A stretch of DNA of 64,000 bases from VMCP01 sp964408945 (lineage in GTDB: Bacteria > Bacteroidota > Bacteroidia > NS11-12g > UBA955), in contig CAYPBJ010000008.1 in NCBI GenBank assembly GCA_964408945.1, positions 1 through 64,000 on the forward strand, in the 5' to 3' direction. Both the position numbers and the translations under genes were made by a program. The notes below the pieces were generated by a model. It ran no database searches and was not told where the DNA came from. It saw nothing but the letters and a program-made list of their open reading frames with translations. Positions 1 to 8,371 of the stretch are shown here, one piece after another; position 1 is the first letter of the stretch; each line of letters begins with the position of its first letter.

Positions 1-672
1 TCCGCCGTAACAAATTTTAATTGCCTCTCCGTATTGCTGAAGATTATCTGAATTTACCCTATTATTATCAATAGACTGGGAACCCAGAAACGCTCGGTAA
101 ACCGGTTTTGAACTACCCACAATTGATTTAGCAATATTTGCATAGCTTGAATTAGCTGCAAAAATTAAATCTGATTTATTGATGGAATTATTAAAAAAAG
201 ACCTCCAAATTCTCAAAGGCCCCTTAATTAAATTAAAGTTCTTATTTAACGGAAACAACCCATCTGGCCAAACATCTATAATATCCGAGACGAAAAATAT
301 GCCATGTTTATTTGCATATTTACCGGCAACCCAACAACTCGATGGAGTTGGAACCAAGCAATAAATAACATCAGGTTTATTCTCTAATTTCCTTAAATAT
401 CGACTTAGTCCCCAAGCGAAAGACCAATGGCTTAAAATCCTTCCGAGACCTATATTCGATTTATAGCTGAAAACAGGTAGGTGAACTGAGTTCCTTAAAT
501 TGAAATCACCCGTTCTTTTTTCCTTTTTTAAATGATCAAAATCCGTAATTACAATGGTTTTATCTTCTATTTCAAAATAATCATACAAACTACAAACTCT
601 ATCATTGCTGTACTTTTCAGTTACTTTTCCAAAGGCAGAAATAAATAATATAGATTTGATTTCTTGATTCAA
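1..672 (-). CDS. Glycosyltransferase family 4, N-terminal part (cut by window edge)
   Basis: An open frame runs from a TTG at 672 off the left edge, giving about 224 codons. No in-frame ATG lies before the conserved start, and an in-frame stop lies a few codons upstream of the TTG. The TTG shares the TTGA overlap with the stop of the preceding gene, which fits translational coupling. The peptide opens with a Rossmann-type strand (residues KSILFISAFGK) and later shows VSDIIDVWPDG, resembling the acceptor-side N-domain of GT-B fold sugar transferases of the WbuB/WcaI type. The donor-binding C-terminal half lies outside the window. It is the last visible gene of the polysaccharide operon. Its substrate cannot be predicted. 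Confidence 0.75.
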   Translation of the reverse strand, partial: MNQEIKSILFISAFGKVTEKYSNDRVCSLYDYFEIEDKTIVITDFDHLKKEKRTGDFNLRNSVHLPVFSYKSNIGLGRILSHWSFAWGLSRYLRKLENKPDVIYCLVPTPSSCWVAGKYANKHGIFFVSDIIDVWPDGLFPLNKNFNLIKGPLRIWRSFFNNSINKSDLIFAANSSYANIAKSIVGSSKPVYRAFLGSQSIDNNRVNSDNLQQYGEAIKICYGG

Positions 673-1757
673 TTTAATAGAAATTCACTGTATTTAGGGC
701 CTAAATTCTTTGGAGAAAACTTTATTACCTTACTTAATGAATTAGTGCGATACTTTAACCGAGTAGATTCAGAATTCATTAATGCCCCTAAATCCTCTTG
801 AAACTTTTCCTTATTGCCAACCTCAACCAATATTCCATCCGCACCATGGCTAATAATTTCGCTTGGACCCGTTTTACAATCATAAGATATACAAGCACAA
901 CCGCAGGCCATCGCTTCTAGCAGTGCATTTGGAAATCCTTCAGAATAACTTGGAAACGCAAAAATTTCAGAATCCATCAACACTTCCTGTATACTAGTTG
1001 TAGAATCCATCATATAAATGCGCTCATCATTAATTGCGTCTAACAATTGCTTGGTTTTCTCGAAATAATCACCAGATTTTTTTCCTATTAAGTGCAATTC
1101 CCAAGATTTGTCATCAATTTGATGAAATGCCTGAATAATGTCCTCAACCCCTTTTAATGGTTCATATCTTCCTGCCCAAACGACTCTTTTTTTTCTGGGG
1201 ACGTCTAATCGTTGTGCCAATAAATTTTCAATACCATAAAGTATGTTGGGCAAAACTTTCATAGGCACCTTTGGAAATAATTTCGATTGAATTTCATATG
1301 CCTCTTGAGTTTGACATATAATTCCTGCCGCTTTTTTATAAGTCCATTTCCTAAACCACCCAGCTGGAAATGCAACTTTCCTGTATGGACTTGCTCTATC
1401 TGATACAAAAACACTTTTCCCTAAACCTATACTAGAAAGAAGCACTAAATAATTTGCATATTCATGATAACTCAGAACTACATCCGCTCGTGATGCACCT
1501 ATTTTTTCCCTTAAAAATTTTAAAATTTTAAAATAATACTTAAGCTTCTCCTTCTCCGAATAATTAAAATGAGGTTCATGAAATTTCACATTTTTTGGAA
1601 GTTTAAAAAAATGTGGAAATCTATACAAACAAATCACCTCTATTTCTACATCATTATCAGCCAACGTATTAGTTAAATCCAACAAACTCTTGACAATTCC
1701 TGTCATTTGTAGGCTCGTAAAAACAATGGTGATAGATTTATTAGATTTTAATTCCAA
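669..1757 (-). CDS. Glycosyltransferase family 4 (GT-B fold)
   Basis: This 362-residue cytoplasmic sugar transferase probably adds one residue to the lipid-linked repeat unit. The C-terminal half carries the usual GT4 signature: AGRYEPLKGVEDIIQAF near residue 195 and SEGFPNALLEAMACG near 270, with the E-x7-E type glutamates that hold the nucleotide-sugar. The N-terminal half has a typical beta-strand start. The start codon is TTG at 1757. The first internal Met is residue 18, inside the fold, so the TTG is effectively forced. The gene overlaps the preceding ATP-grasp gene by 17 bases and the next glycosyltransferase by 4. Donor and acceptor are unknown. Confidence 0.9.
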   Translation of the reverse strand: MELKSNKSITIVFTSLQMTGIVKSLLDLTNTLADNDVEIEVICLYRFPHFFKLPKNVKFHEPHFNYSEKEKLKYYFKILKFLREKIGASRADVVLSYHEYANYLVLLSSIGLGKSVFVSDRASPYRKVAFPAGWFRKWTYKKAAGIICQTQEAYEIQSKLFPKVPMKVLPNILYGIENLLAQRLDVPRKKRVVWAGRYEPLKGVEDIIQAFHQIDDKSWELHLIGKKSGDYFEKTKQLLDAINDERIYMMDSTTSIQEVLMDSEIFAFPSYSEGFPNALLEAMACGCACISYDCKTGPSEIISHGADGILVEVGNKEKFQEDLGALMNSESTRLKYRTNSLSKVIKFSPKNLGPKYSEFLLN

Positions 1758-2673
1758 CTTTTAACTTTTCTCCCAATTTAAAATCACACTCTAATGGCCT
1801 TATTTCATCAAAACCTCCCCCGTGACAATGCGTAATTTCGCCAAAGTAGATAGCTCCATTAATATTGTACATATCCACTCGCACATAATCGTATTGTTGA
1901 GCAACATGTTCAGCCATCTCAATCATTTTTGCAAGATTCAAAGGTGGATCTATCTCAGGTCCTCGAAGTGTTGCATGATCCTTATATTTTTTTGACCATG
2001 TAAAGGCCAAAGGTTGCCAATCTCGAGAATAAATATTTCTCTTATTAATACCTTCCCTATCAACGCTGACATAAATGAATTCCACCTTGCCATTAAAGCA
2101 ATTGAATTTATAATCATTTGGAATCTTCCCATCATCTTGGAGCAGTTTTTCAACAATAATTCTAGGCTTTATTTCGCCATATTGCCACTCTCTATCTATC
2201 CAGTAATAATTTCGTCTCAAAGCCCACTTTAAATCGGTCCTAATCTTCGTCCAATTTGCCTGCTCTTTGTAATGGACGATATGAAAACTTCCAGAATCAT
2301 GAGTAGTCTTAATTATCACCGGTTCATGGGTAATGTTTTCAGGAACAATTTCGTCAACGTTTTCTGAAACTAAAATTAAAGGGATCAAAAATTCAGCTCC
2401 AAATTCTTTCTCAATATATTCTCTTACTCCAAATTTATCAGCATGGTTTACCAATAATTTACGACGATCATTTAATTTCAACCATTGTAATTTCTCATTC
2501 AATGATTTAGGATCTAAAAGATTCAATTTATACTCATGAGCAGCAGCAAATCTATCCTGAATGTATTGCTCATTAGATTTTCGATTGTATAATATTGAGT
2601 TTTTCACCTTTGCAATTGCTAAAGCCGACTCAAATCCAATAGCACCCAAATATTTCAGTTTACTTAATCCCAC
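1741..2673 (-). CDS. TupA-like ATP-grasp protein
   Basis: This 310-residue protein matches the ATP-grasp branch named after TupA of teichuronopeptide synthesis, which occurs widely in surface polysaccharide loci and is thought to join an amino acid or similar group to a carboxylate. Visible pieces are the family N-terminal stretch NEKLQWLKLNDRRKL, a nucleotide-binding part with VIIKTTHDSGS, RIIVEKLL, and a C-terminal metal/ATP region VRVDMYNINGAIYFGEITHCHGGG. The start is GTG at 2673, overlapping the HAD gene by 10 bases. No ATG occurs in the first two thirds of the frame. With asparagine synthase and an aminotransferase in the same operon, it suggests a polymer carrying amide or amino-acid groups. 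That role is inference. Confidence 0.8.
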   Translation of the reverse strand: MGLSKLKYLGAIGFESALAIAKVKNSILYNRKSNEQYIQDRFAAAHEYKLNLLDPKSLNEKLQWLKLNDRRKLLVNHADKFGVREYIEKEFGAEFLIPLILVSENVDEIVPENITHEPVIIKTTHDSGSFHIVHYKEQANWTKIRTDLKWALRRNYYWIDREWQYGEIKPRIIVEKLLQDDGKIPNDYKFNCFNGKVEFIYVSVDREGINKRNIYSRDWQPLAFTWSKKYKDHATLRGPEIDPPLNLAKMIEMAEHVAQQYDYVRVDMYNINGAIYFGEITHCHGGGFDEIRPLECDFKLGEKLKVGIKI

Positions 2674-3329
2674 GTTAAAAATTCAAACTTATTTGCCCAA
2701 AATGGCTTTTGATTTTTACCTACTACTATGCCATTGTCAGCATAATTCAAAAGTGGCAAATCCGATGAACTGTCAGTATAAACAGTAATCACTATTTGCC
2801 CTTTTTTAAGTCCCAATTTTTCAAGCCTCTTTACTTTTTCATTTCTCATACAATCTTTTCCCTCCCAAAAACCTGTAAATCGATTGTTTTTAAATTCAAA
2901 TTCAGTGCATATCAGATTTTTGACATCGTGTTCTGCGAAAAAATATTTGAGATATAAATTGTATCCACCAGAACAAATTATCCTATTATTTTTATCTGTT
3001 TTTTCAAATAATTTCCAAACATTGATATTTAGATTATTCTTTAGTGAATTACTAAATTTCAAACCCAATTCATTCAAATAAACTTCATCTAAGTTTATCA
3101 AAGAAAACAACCTTAAACCTTTTTCGAAACTATTTTCACCGAAGCATTTATTTAAAACAATAAAAAACTTTAAACTACTAAGAAAATCAATTAGAGTTAG
3201 AAATGTACGCCTTAAATAGAAGTTTGGTGTTTCTTTATGTTCTAAAACAAAATTCACAAAACCATCAGCAGTTTGCCTATTTATTAAGGTTTCACAAAAA
3301 TCAAAAATATGGATTTGATTATGCTTCAA
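2664..3329 (-). CDS. HAD-superfamily (IB-type) phosphatase-like protein
   Basis: This 221-residue protein has the SerB-like HAD layout. Motif I is at residues 9-15 (FDFCETL), motif II serine is in ICSGGYN, a conserved Lys lies near EKVKRLEKLGL, and motif IV is in YTDSSSDLPLL with the metal-binding Asp residues. The nucleophile Asp10 is present, but the acid/base position two residues on is Cys12 rather than Asp, so phosphatase activity is not certain. It starts at a TTG (3329) that overlaps the aminotransferase stop by 11 bases, and no in-frame ATG is available before motif I. The neighbouring HisC-like aminotransferase suggests the two handle a small phosphorylated amino compound used to decorate the polysaccharide. 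Confidence 0.75.
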   Translation of the reverse strand: MKHNQIHIFDFCETLINRQTADGFVNFVLEHKETPNFYLRRTFLTLIDFLSSLKFFIVLNKCFGENSFEKGLRLFSLINLDEVYLNELGLKFSNSLKNNLNINVWKLFEKTDKNNRIICSGGYNLYLKYFFAEHDVKNLICTEFEFKNNRFTGFWEGKDCMRNEKVKRLEKLGLKKGQIVITVYTDSSSDLPLLNYADNGIVVGKNQKPFWANKFEFLTWD

Positions 3330-4419
3330 ACTTTCCTATCACACGGATTACGCGATTCATTTGTTCCGATGTCCCAGTAGTTATACGCAAACATGAATTT
3401 AATTCTGTATGATGCGTTAAATTCCTAGTGAAAATTTGATTATTAGTTAAAAGTTGGAAAATTCTATCCTTCACATCAGGATTTACAAATTTAACAAGTA
3501 CAAAATTCCCAAAACTCTCAAATACAGTATCTATAAAACTGAATTTCATGAGCGCATCTCTGAACTGATTTCGTGCATCATTCACATTCTCTACATAAGC
3601 ATACATATAATCAATATCTTCCAATACCGCAATTACCGCTTCTTGTGTGAAGGTTGTAAAATTCTTGGGGTTCTTGATTTTGGAAATTTGTTCAATATTA
3701 TGATGATCTGTAAGTATGTAACCCGCGCGGAAATTAGCCAATGCAAAAGCCTTCGAAAAGGTTCTTGAGACAAACAAGTTATTGTATTTATCAATTAAAT
3801 CAGATACCGTCAATCTACTGAATTCATAATAAGCTTCGTCGATCAAAAAGATGATATCGGGAAACTCACCAAGTAAATTTTCAATGTCTGCCTTAGAAAT
3901 TAAATTTCCGGTAGGATTATTCGGATTACAAATATAAACTAGCGACGGATTGATTTTTTGGATGGATTTTTTGAACGCTTCTAAGTCCCAAATAAAACCA
4001 ACTTCATAATCATGATAATAAATATTAGCTCCTTGTGATTCACTAGAAAGTCTAAAATTATCGTATGTTGGTCCCAAAATTAGAATTGGATCACCGGGTG
4101 TGACATAAGTCCGAACCAAATATTCATGCGCAGCATCTGAACTCGCAAAATACTGTATACAAGCCTTCTCACAACCCGTATATTTTTCTAATAATTCTAA
4201 AATTAGATTATTATGTGTACTGGGGTATAAATAATAAACATCATCCTGTTCCACAAGTGCCCGAAGCCTTTTTTGAACATTTGGAGTTGGCGGTAAGGTC
4301 GCTTCATTCCAATCAAGCTTAAGTATATCTTGTCTTTCCTTCTTCGTTACCTCCCAAATTTTATGAGATGCAACTTTGTAAGGTGCCAAATTTCTTAAAT
4401 ATTTATTGATGAATCGCAT
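3319..4419 (-). CDS. PLP-dependent aminotransferase, histidinol-phosphate aminotransferase-like
   Basis: This is a 366-residue fold-type I aminotransferase of the HisC branch. It shows the substrate/PLP signature YICNPNNPTGN, the Asp-Tyr pair in DEAYYEF, the PLP lysine in SRTFSKAFALANFRAGY, and the C-terminal arginine region LRITTGT. The start is ATG at 4419, overlapping the preceding gene by 17 bases. Lying in a polysaccharide operon next to a HAD phosphatase-like gene, it is unlikely to be the housekeeping histidine enzyme. A plausible role is transamination of a phosphorylated keto compound, as known for HisC-like enzymes of Campylobacter capsule loci that make serinol phosphate. The actual substrate is unknown. 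Confidence 0.85.
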   Translation of the reverse strand: MRFINKYLRNLAPYKVASHKIWEVTKKERQDILKLDWNEATLPPTPNVQKRLRALVEQDDVYYLYPSTHNNLILELLEKYTGCEKACIQYFASSDAAHEYLVRTYVTPGDPILILGPTYDNFRLSSESQGANIYYHDYEVGFIWDLEAFKKSIQKINPSLVYICNPNNPTGNLISKADIENLLGEFPDIIFLIDEAYYEFSRLTVSDLIDKYNNLFVSRTFSKAFALANFRAGYILTDHHNIEQISKIKNPKNFTTFTQEAVIAVLEDIDYMYAYVENVNDARNQFRDALMKFSFIDTVFESFGNFVLVKFVNPDVKDRIFQLLTNNQIFTRNLTHHTELNSCLRITTGTSEQMNRVIRVIGKFEA

Positions 4420-5491
4420 TTAATCTATTTGTTAATTCGGTCGTTGAAATAAACTCGGCATTGGGAAAACTATCATGAATTCTAAGAACTAATTTCTTTA
4501 ACTGAGAGAATCCATAATCTCTATTTTCCTCGCTTCGCGCACCCACATAATTTACACGATGAGTGTCAATGACAGCAGGTAATCCTTTCATCAGTGCCAA
4601 GTTAATTTGATTCATTGCTAAATCTATTTGAGGAGTAAATGGCTTATTATGTTTGTTTGAAAATAAATCTTTCGATGGCTCAAATTGAACATTCCTGACA
4701 ATCGAAATCAAACTATTTGACCCTCTTTCGATATTGCCCATTTTCCTAGGAACCTTCTTCCGAAATCTAAAAAATTTAGATTTTTGAGGTTGGATTAAAT
4801 ACTCTCTACCTTGAATTGATTTTATTTCATTTTTCTCAACAAAATTTATATTTTCAATTGGGAAAATATAATTATTAGGCACGAATGAAATTGGTTTGAT
4901 GCTAAAATAATCCTTAAAAAGTTTAATGCCTTCTTTAAAATTTAATTCATCCGTCTCCGTTGGCTTTTCATCCCAAGTAGCCATGAAACTTTTATGACTA
5001 GACCTAGTATACTTAGTTGAAAGTCCCCAAAAACTCAAATCAAATGCAGCTTCAGTCATTTGATCTCCTTTTTGAAGTGCTTTTAACCATAATTGAGTGT
5101 TTACATGTTCCCTACTATGGAATTGAAGATCAAAAGAGTTAGAATTAGAAATATTCATCCATTGTACTTTAATCTGGGCTTGATTAAATCCGTAATATGA
5201 ATAACTCTGATCTAAATCCTGTACAAAGTAATTTTGGAAACCGTTCTTCTTTATTTTCGAAAAATTGGGATTTCCTGAAACAATATTTAGAGTAAAATTT
5301 ACAGGCTTACAAATTCGAGTAGCTATATTCTCAACTTCCCACTTTAAATTAATTAGATCATCTTTATCTTCCAAGGTATCAAATTGAAGAAATTCATTTA
5401 GATAATCAAACTGGATTCTAGATTCTATTCCTGAAGGAATTCGTTGTGCACCCCAATCATCTGACTGAAAAACTATTATAGGCCTATTCAA
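4403..5491 (-). CDS. Polysaccharide deacetylase-like protein, copy 2
   Basis: This 362-residue protein is clearly paralogous to the gene just upstream. Both share a NodB-fold-like set of motifs: an acidic pair in SDDWG at residues 10-14, an H-x3-H metal motif in FHSREHVN near residue 122, AAFDLSFWG shortly after, and IDTHRVNYVG near the C terminus. They probably act on an acylated sugar or on the nascent polymer, but the family is little studied and no signal peptide is seen, so a cytoplasmic place is likely. The start is TTG at 5491, one base after the stop of copy 1. The SDDWG motif begins only ten residues in, so no later start is possible. Confidence 0.75.
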   Translation of the reverse strand: MNRPIIVFQSDDWGAQRIPSGIESRIQFDYLNEFLQFDTLEDKDDLINLKWEVENIATRICKPVNFTLNIVSGNPNFSKIKKNGFQNYFVQDLDQSYSYYGFNQAQIKVQWMNISNSNSFDLQFHSREHVNTQLWLKALQKGDQMTEAAFDLSFWGLSTKYTRSSHKSFMATWDEKPTETDELNFKEGIKLFKDYFSIKPISFVPNNYIFPIENINFVEKNEIKSIQGREYLIQPQKSKFFRFRKKVPRKMGNIERGSNSLISIVRNVQFEPSKDLFSNKHNKPFTPQIDLAMNQINLALMKGLPAVIDTHRVNYVGARSEENRDYGFSQLKKLVLRIHDSFPNAEFISTTELTNRLNAIHQ

Positions 5492-5492
5492 A

Positions 5493-6587
5493 TTACTTAA
5501 TTACTCCTATTAACTGTTTTAAATCCCACCGCCGATTTTCGTAATAATCAAATAAATCTCTAGTATGAAGATAATTAACTTCGGGCCAACGCTCATTTAT
5601 TTTACTTAATAAGTCTGACAGTTTATCTAAACCGTTTTGTCTATTGTCTTTACAGATTCTTCCAACATAATTGACCCTATGAGTTGAAATTACTGCTGGC
5701 TGATTATATTTAAATGCATGCTCAATTTCACCCAAGCATGATTTAACCCAATCCTTTGATTTGTCTGCTGGTTCAAAAAAACAATTCCTCTTTATATATC
5801 TCTGACCAAATTTATTTTTAGTTCCAGGAATTCTAAAGAGCTTCTTCTTTTTACCTTCACCCAAGCTATCTATATGTATTCTTGCAGAATGAACCAATTT
5901 AATTCCATTATCGGATAGTGGTTTCAAGTAAGCGGAATTCATTCCACCTGTTGGAGGAACAAAATAGATTGGTTGAATTCCAAACAATTTTTTGAATTTG
6001 TGTATTCCATCAATTAAAATATCAACATACATTGAAATATCTTTTTTCAATTCCACATCATATGCTGAATTATAAAAAACAGAATATTGATTGATATTAT
6101 CGTAACCCCAATACTTCAAATCAAAAGCTGTACGTGTATTGCTGTCATTCAACTGCAGGTATCGCATCCAAACAGGAACATTTAGATGTTCCCTTCCATG
6201 AAATTCAAGAGAAAAAATATCTTTACTTATTAAATCTTTTAAATTGTATAAATAATTTTCATCTCCATATTTCAGATAATCTACTTCAACAGAGTGATTA
6301 TAATACTGAGTAAAATTAGATTCTTTAATTTTATCAAAGTCAGGATTAGACGTTAATTGTAAAAAAGTAAATTTGGGAGTATAGTCTGAATTGGAATTTT
6401 GAATTAATACTTCTGACAGTAATTTAATATCTTCGGAAGATTCTAATGTATCAAATTCATTAAAGAAACCAGCCCCGCAAGTATGGGTAGGGATATTAGC
6501 ATTTTTCAGACTTTCAACGGTTGAAAGATTTTCCAATCTTAAACTTCCCCAGTCATCAGATTCAAATATTATCAGATTATTTTTCAA
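5493..6587 (-). CDS. Polysaccharide deacetylase-like protein, copy 1
   Basis: This 364-residue protein has the motifs SDDWGSLR at residues 10-17, EFHGREHLN with an H-x3-H metal-binding pattern near residue 130, TAFDLKYWGYD, and ISTHRVNYVG near the C terminus. Motif order and spacing match the adjacent paralogue, so the pair arose by tandem duplication followed by strong divergence. The fold assignment to polysaccharide deacetylase-like enzymes rests on the Asp-Asp and His-x3-His pattern. No reaction is proven. The start is TTG at 6587, three bases after the asnB stop, and no in-frame ATG precedes the SDDWG motif. No signal peptide is visible. Confidence 0.75.
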   Translation of the reverse strand: MKNNLIIFESDDWGSLRLENLSTVESLKNANIPTHTCGAGFFNEFDTLESSEDIKLLSEVLIQNSNSDYTPKFTFLQLTSNPDFDKIKESNFTQYYNHSVEVDYLKYGDENYLYNLKDLISKDIFSLEFHGREHLNVPVWMRYLQLNDSNTRTAFDLKYWGYDNINQYSVFYNSAYDVELKKDISMYVDILIDGIHKFKKLFGIQPIYFVPPTGGMNSAYLKPLSDNGIKLVHSARIHIDSLGEGKKKKLFRIPGTKNKFGQRYIKRNCFFEPADKSKDWVKSCLGEIEHAFKYNQPAVISTHRVNYVGRICKDNRQNGLDKLSDLLSKINERWPEVNYLHTRDLFDYYENRRWDLKQLIGVIK

Positions 6588-6589
6588 AA

Positions 6590-8365
6590 TTAAGAAACTA
6601 ATTTATTTATAAAGGTTCGATGCCACAGACCCAATTGGATAATTCTCCAGTAAATCGGATCATAATGTTGATTAACAACCATTTGATCGTATCCTTTTAT
6701 CGCCGTTTCAACATGGATATAATCACTTAGATATTGTAAGTTTTCCAACAATAACACTCGAAAGTCTGCTGAGTATTTTGTTAAAATCCAAAACTGTTCT
6801 GAATTTGCAAACCCCTTTTTATCTTTTCTAAAAAGTATCTTATCAGAAATTTTGTCTTTATATGTTTTCCTTAAAATATACTTCGTAAAACCTTTTTTAT
6901 ATCTTAACCTCCAAGGTAAGTCCTTCGCTAACAAATAAATACTCTGTTGTAAAAAAGGCACTCTTGATTCAATCGAATGTGCCATAGATAATCTATCCTC
7001 CCAATGCAAATACCTTGGTAAAGGGTCTTTCAATAAAAAGTAATCAATCACATCATTTAAATTGAAAAATGGTTTCTTTACTTTTTTAAAAAAATGTACA
7101 ATTTTTTTATGTGAATTATATTTTAAAATAGGATGATGATGATGTCGCCAAGAAAAACTAAGCAAAACATCAAAAATTCTACTTAATGGGTTCCCAATAA
7201 ATTTAGGTACATAATTAAAATATCGAGCATATTGAAATTGACTATATCCACCAAATAATTCATCAGCACCTTGCCCACAAAAAGACATTTTCACACCGTC
7301 TTTCTTCATTGATTGATAAACAAAATAGTTAAAATATGCACTCATTGATTGAGTAGGTGTTTCAAGATGATAAATAATTTGAGGAAGATGATTTTTTAAA
7401 TCAGAAAAATCTGTTTTCACTTTCACTAGATTAAAACCTAACTCGTTTGTAATTTGTTCCGCCCAAATTTCTTCAGAATTCGATGAATCAGACGAAACTG
7501 CGGTATATACGGTATTCTTGTGAGGTTTATTTGGCGCCTGTGTTCCTAAATAAGCAAGTATACTTGAATCTAAACCACCACTGACGGACACAGAATATGG
7601 AACATCAGCATTAAATGCTGATGACAAAATATTATTTAAATTTTTACTATACTTTAATTCACCTAAATTAGTCTTAGAAATTACACTCTCTTTTCTTTCT
7701 AATTTTTCAGTAGTTAAATCAAACTCATAGATAAAACCAGGTTCAAACTCAAATACCCCTTTGAATAATGTTTCATTGCCAAAATTGGTAACACCGTAAT
7801 TCAAAAAATAAGTTAATGTATCATCATTTACACTCAAATTTACAATATCTATTAATTGCTTTACCTCTGAAAAACAGTAAAACTCATCATTGTTTTGGTA
7901 GTAAAATAGCGGTTTTATTCCAAATGGATCTCGGCTGAAATAAACCGAAGAACTAAGCTTATCCCAAATTACAATAGACCACATTCCTTGTAATTTCTTA
8001 AAAATGTCTAAGCCGTAAAATTTATATCCCTGAATTATAACCTCAGTATCTGAATCAGTAATAAAGTTGGCTCCATGGGATTGTAGAACACTTCTTAACT
8101 CTTTGTAATTAAATATTGCACCATTAAAGATGATAATAAATTGGTCATCAACAATTAATGGCTGATTAGCTAAACTGGAAAAATCGGTAATAGCAAGCCT
8201 TCGATGACTAAAACTCAAAGAAAATTGTTTACCAGCCTCTTTCGAACTATAGTTGTACTTAATTGCACCAGTAAAATCAGGTCCTCGATGTTCAATTCTT
8301 TCAGCTAGTGATTCACAAGGTCTACTTAATGCCTCATTTACTATACTAAATCCTAATCCACACAT
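6590..8365 (-). CDS. asnB: Asparagine synthase (glutamine-hydrolysing) family
   Basis: This 591-residue protein has a class II glutamine amidotransferase N-domain and an ATP-pyrophosphatase C-domain. Cys2 of MCG is the glutaminase nucleophile. HRGPD and the SHRRLAI/FNGAIFNY stretches complete that domain, and the PP-loop VSVSGGLDSS lies near residue 263, followed by FCGQGADELFGGY. Length and motifs fit AsnB. In surface-polysaccharide operons such enzymes often amidate a uronic acid or another carboxylate rather than make free asparagine. The start is ATG at 8365, six bases after the polymerase gene stop. A run of four His in SWRHHHHP near residue 410 is unusual but lies in a likely surface loop. 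Confidence 0.9.
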   Translation of the reverse strand: MCGLGFSIVNEALSRPCESLAERIEHRGPDFTGAIKYNYSSKEAGKQFSLSFSHRRLAITDFSSLANQPLIVDDQFIIIFNGAIFNYKELRSVLQSHGANFITDSDTEVIIQGYKFYGLDIFKKLQGMWSIVIWDKLSSSVYFSRDPFGIKPLFYYQNNDEFYCFSEVKQLIDIVNLSVNDDTLTYFLNYGVTNFGNETLFKGVFEFEPGFIYEFDLTTEKLERKESVISKTNLGELKYSKNLNNILSSAFNADVPYSVSVSGGLDSSILAYLGTQAPNKPHKNTVYTAVSSDSSNSEEIWAEQITNELGFNLVKVKTDFSDLKNHLPQIIYHLETPTQSMSAYFNYFVYQSMKKDGVKMSFCGQGADELFGGYSQFQYARYFNYVPKFIGNPLSRIFDVLLSFSWRHHHHPILKYNSHKKIVHFFKKVKKPFFNLNDVIDYFLLKDPLPRYLHWEDRLSMAHSIESRVPFLQQSIYLLAKDLPWRLRYKKGFTKYILRKTYKDKISDKILFRKDKKGFANSEQFWILTKYSADFRVLLLENLQYLSDYIHVETAIKGYDQMVVNQHYDPIYWRIIQLGLWHRTFINKLVS

Positions 8366-8371
8366 GTTTGC

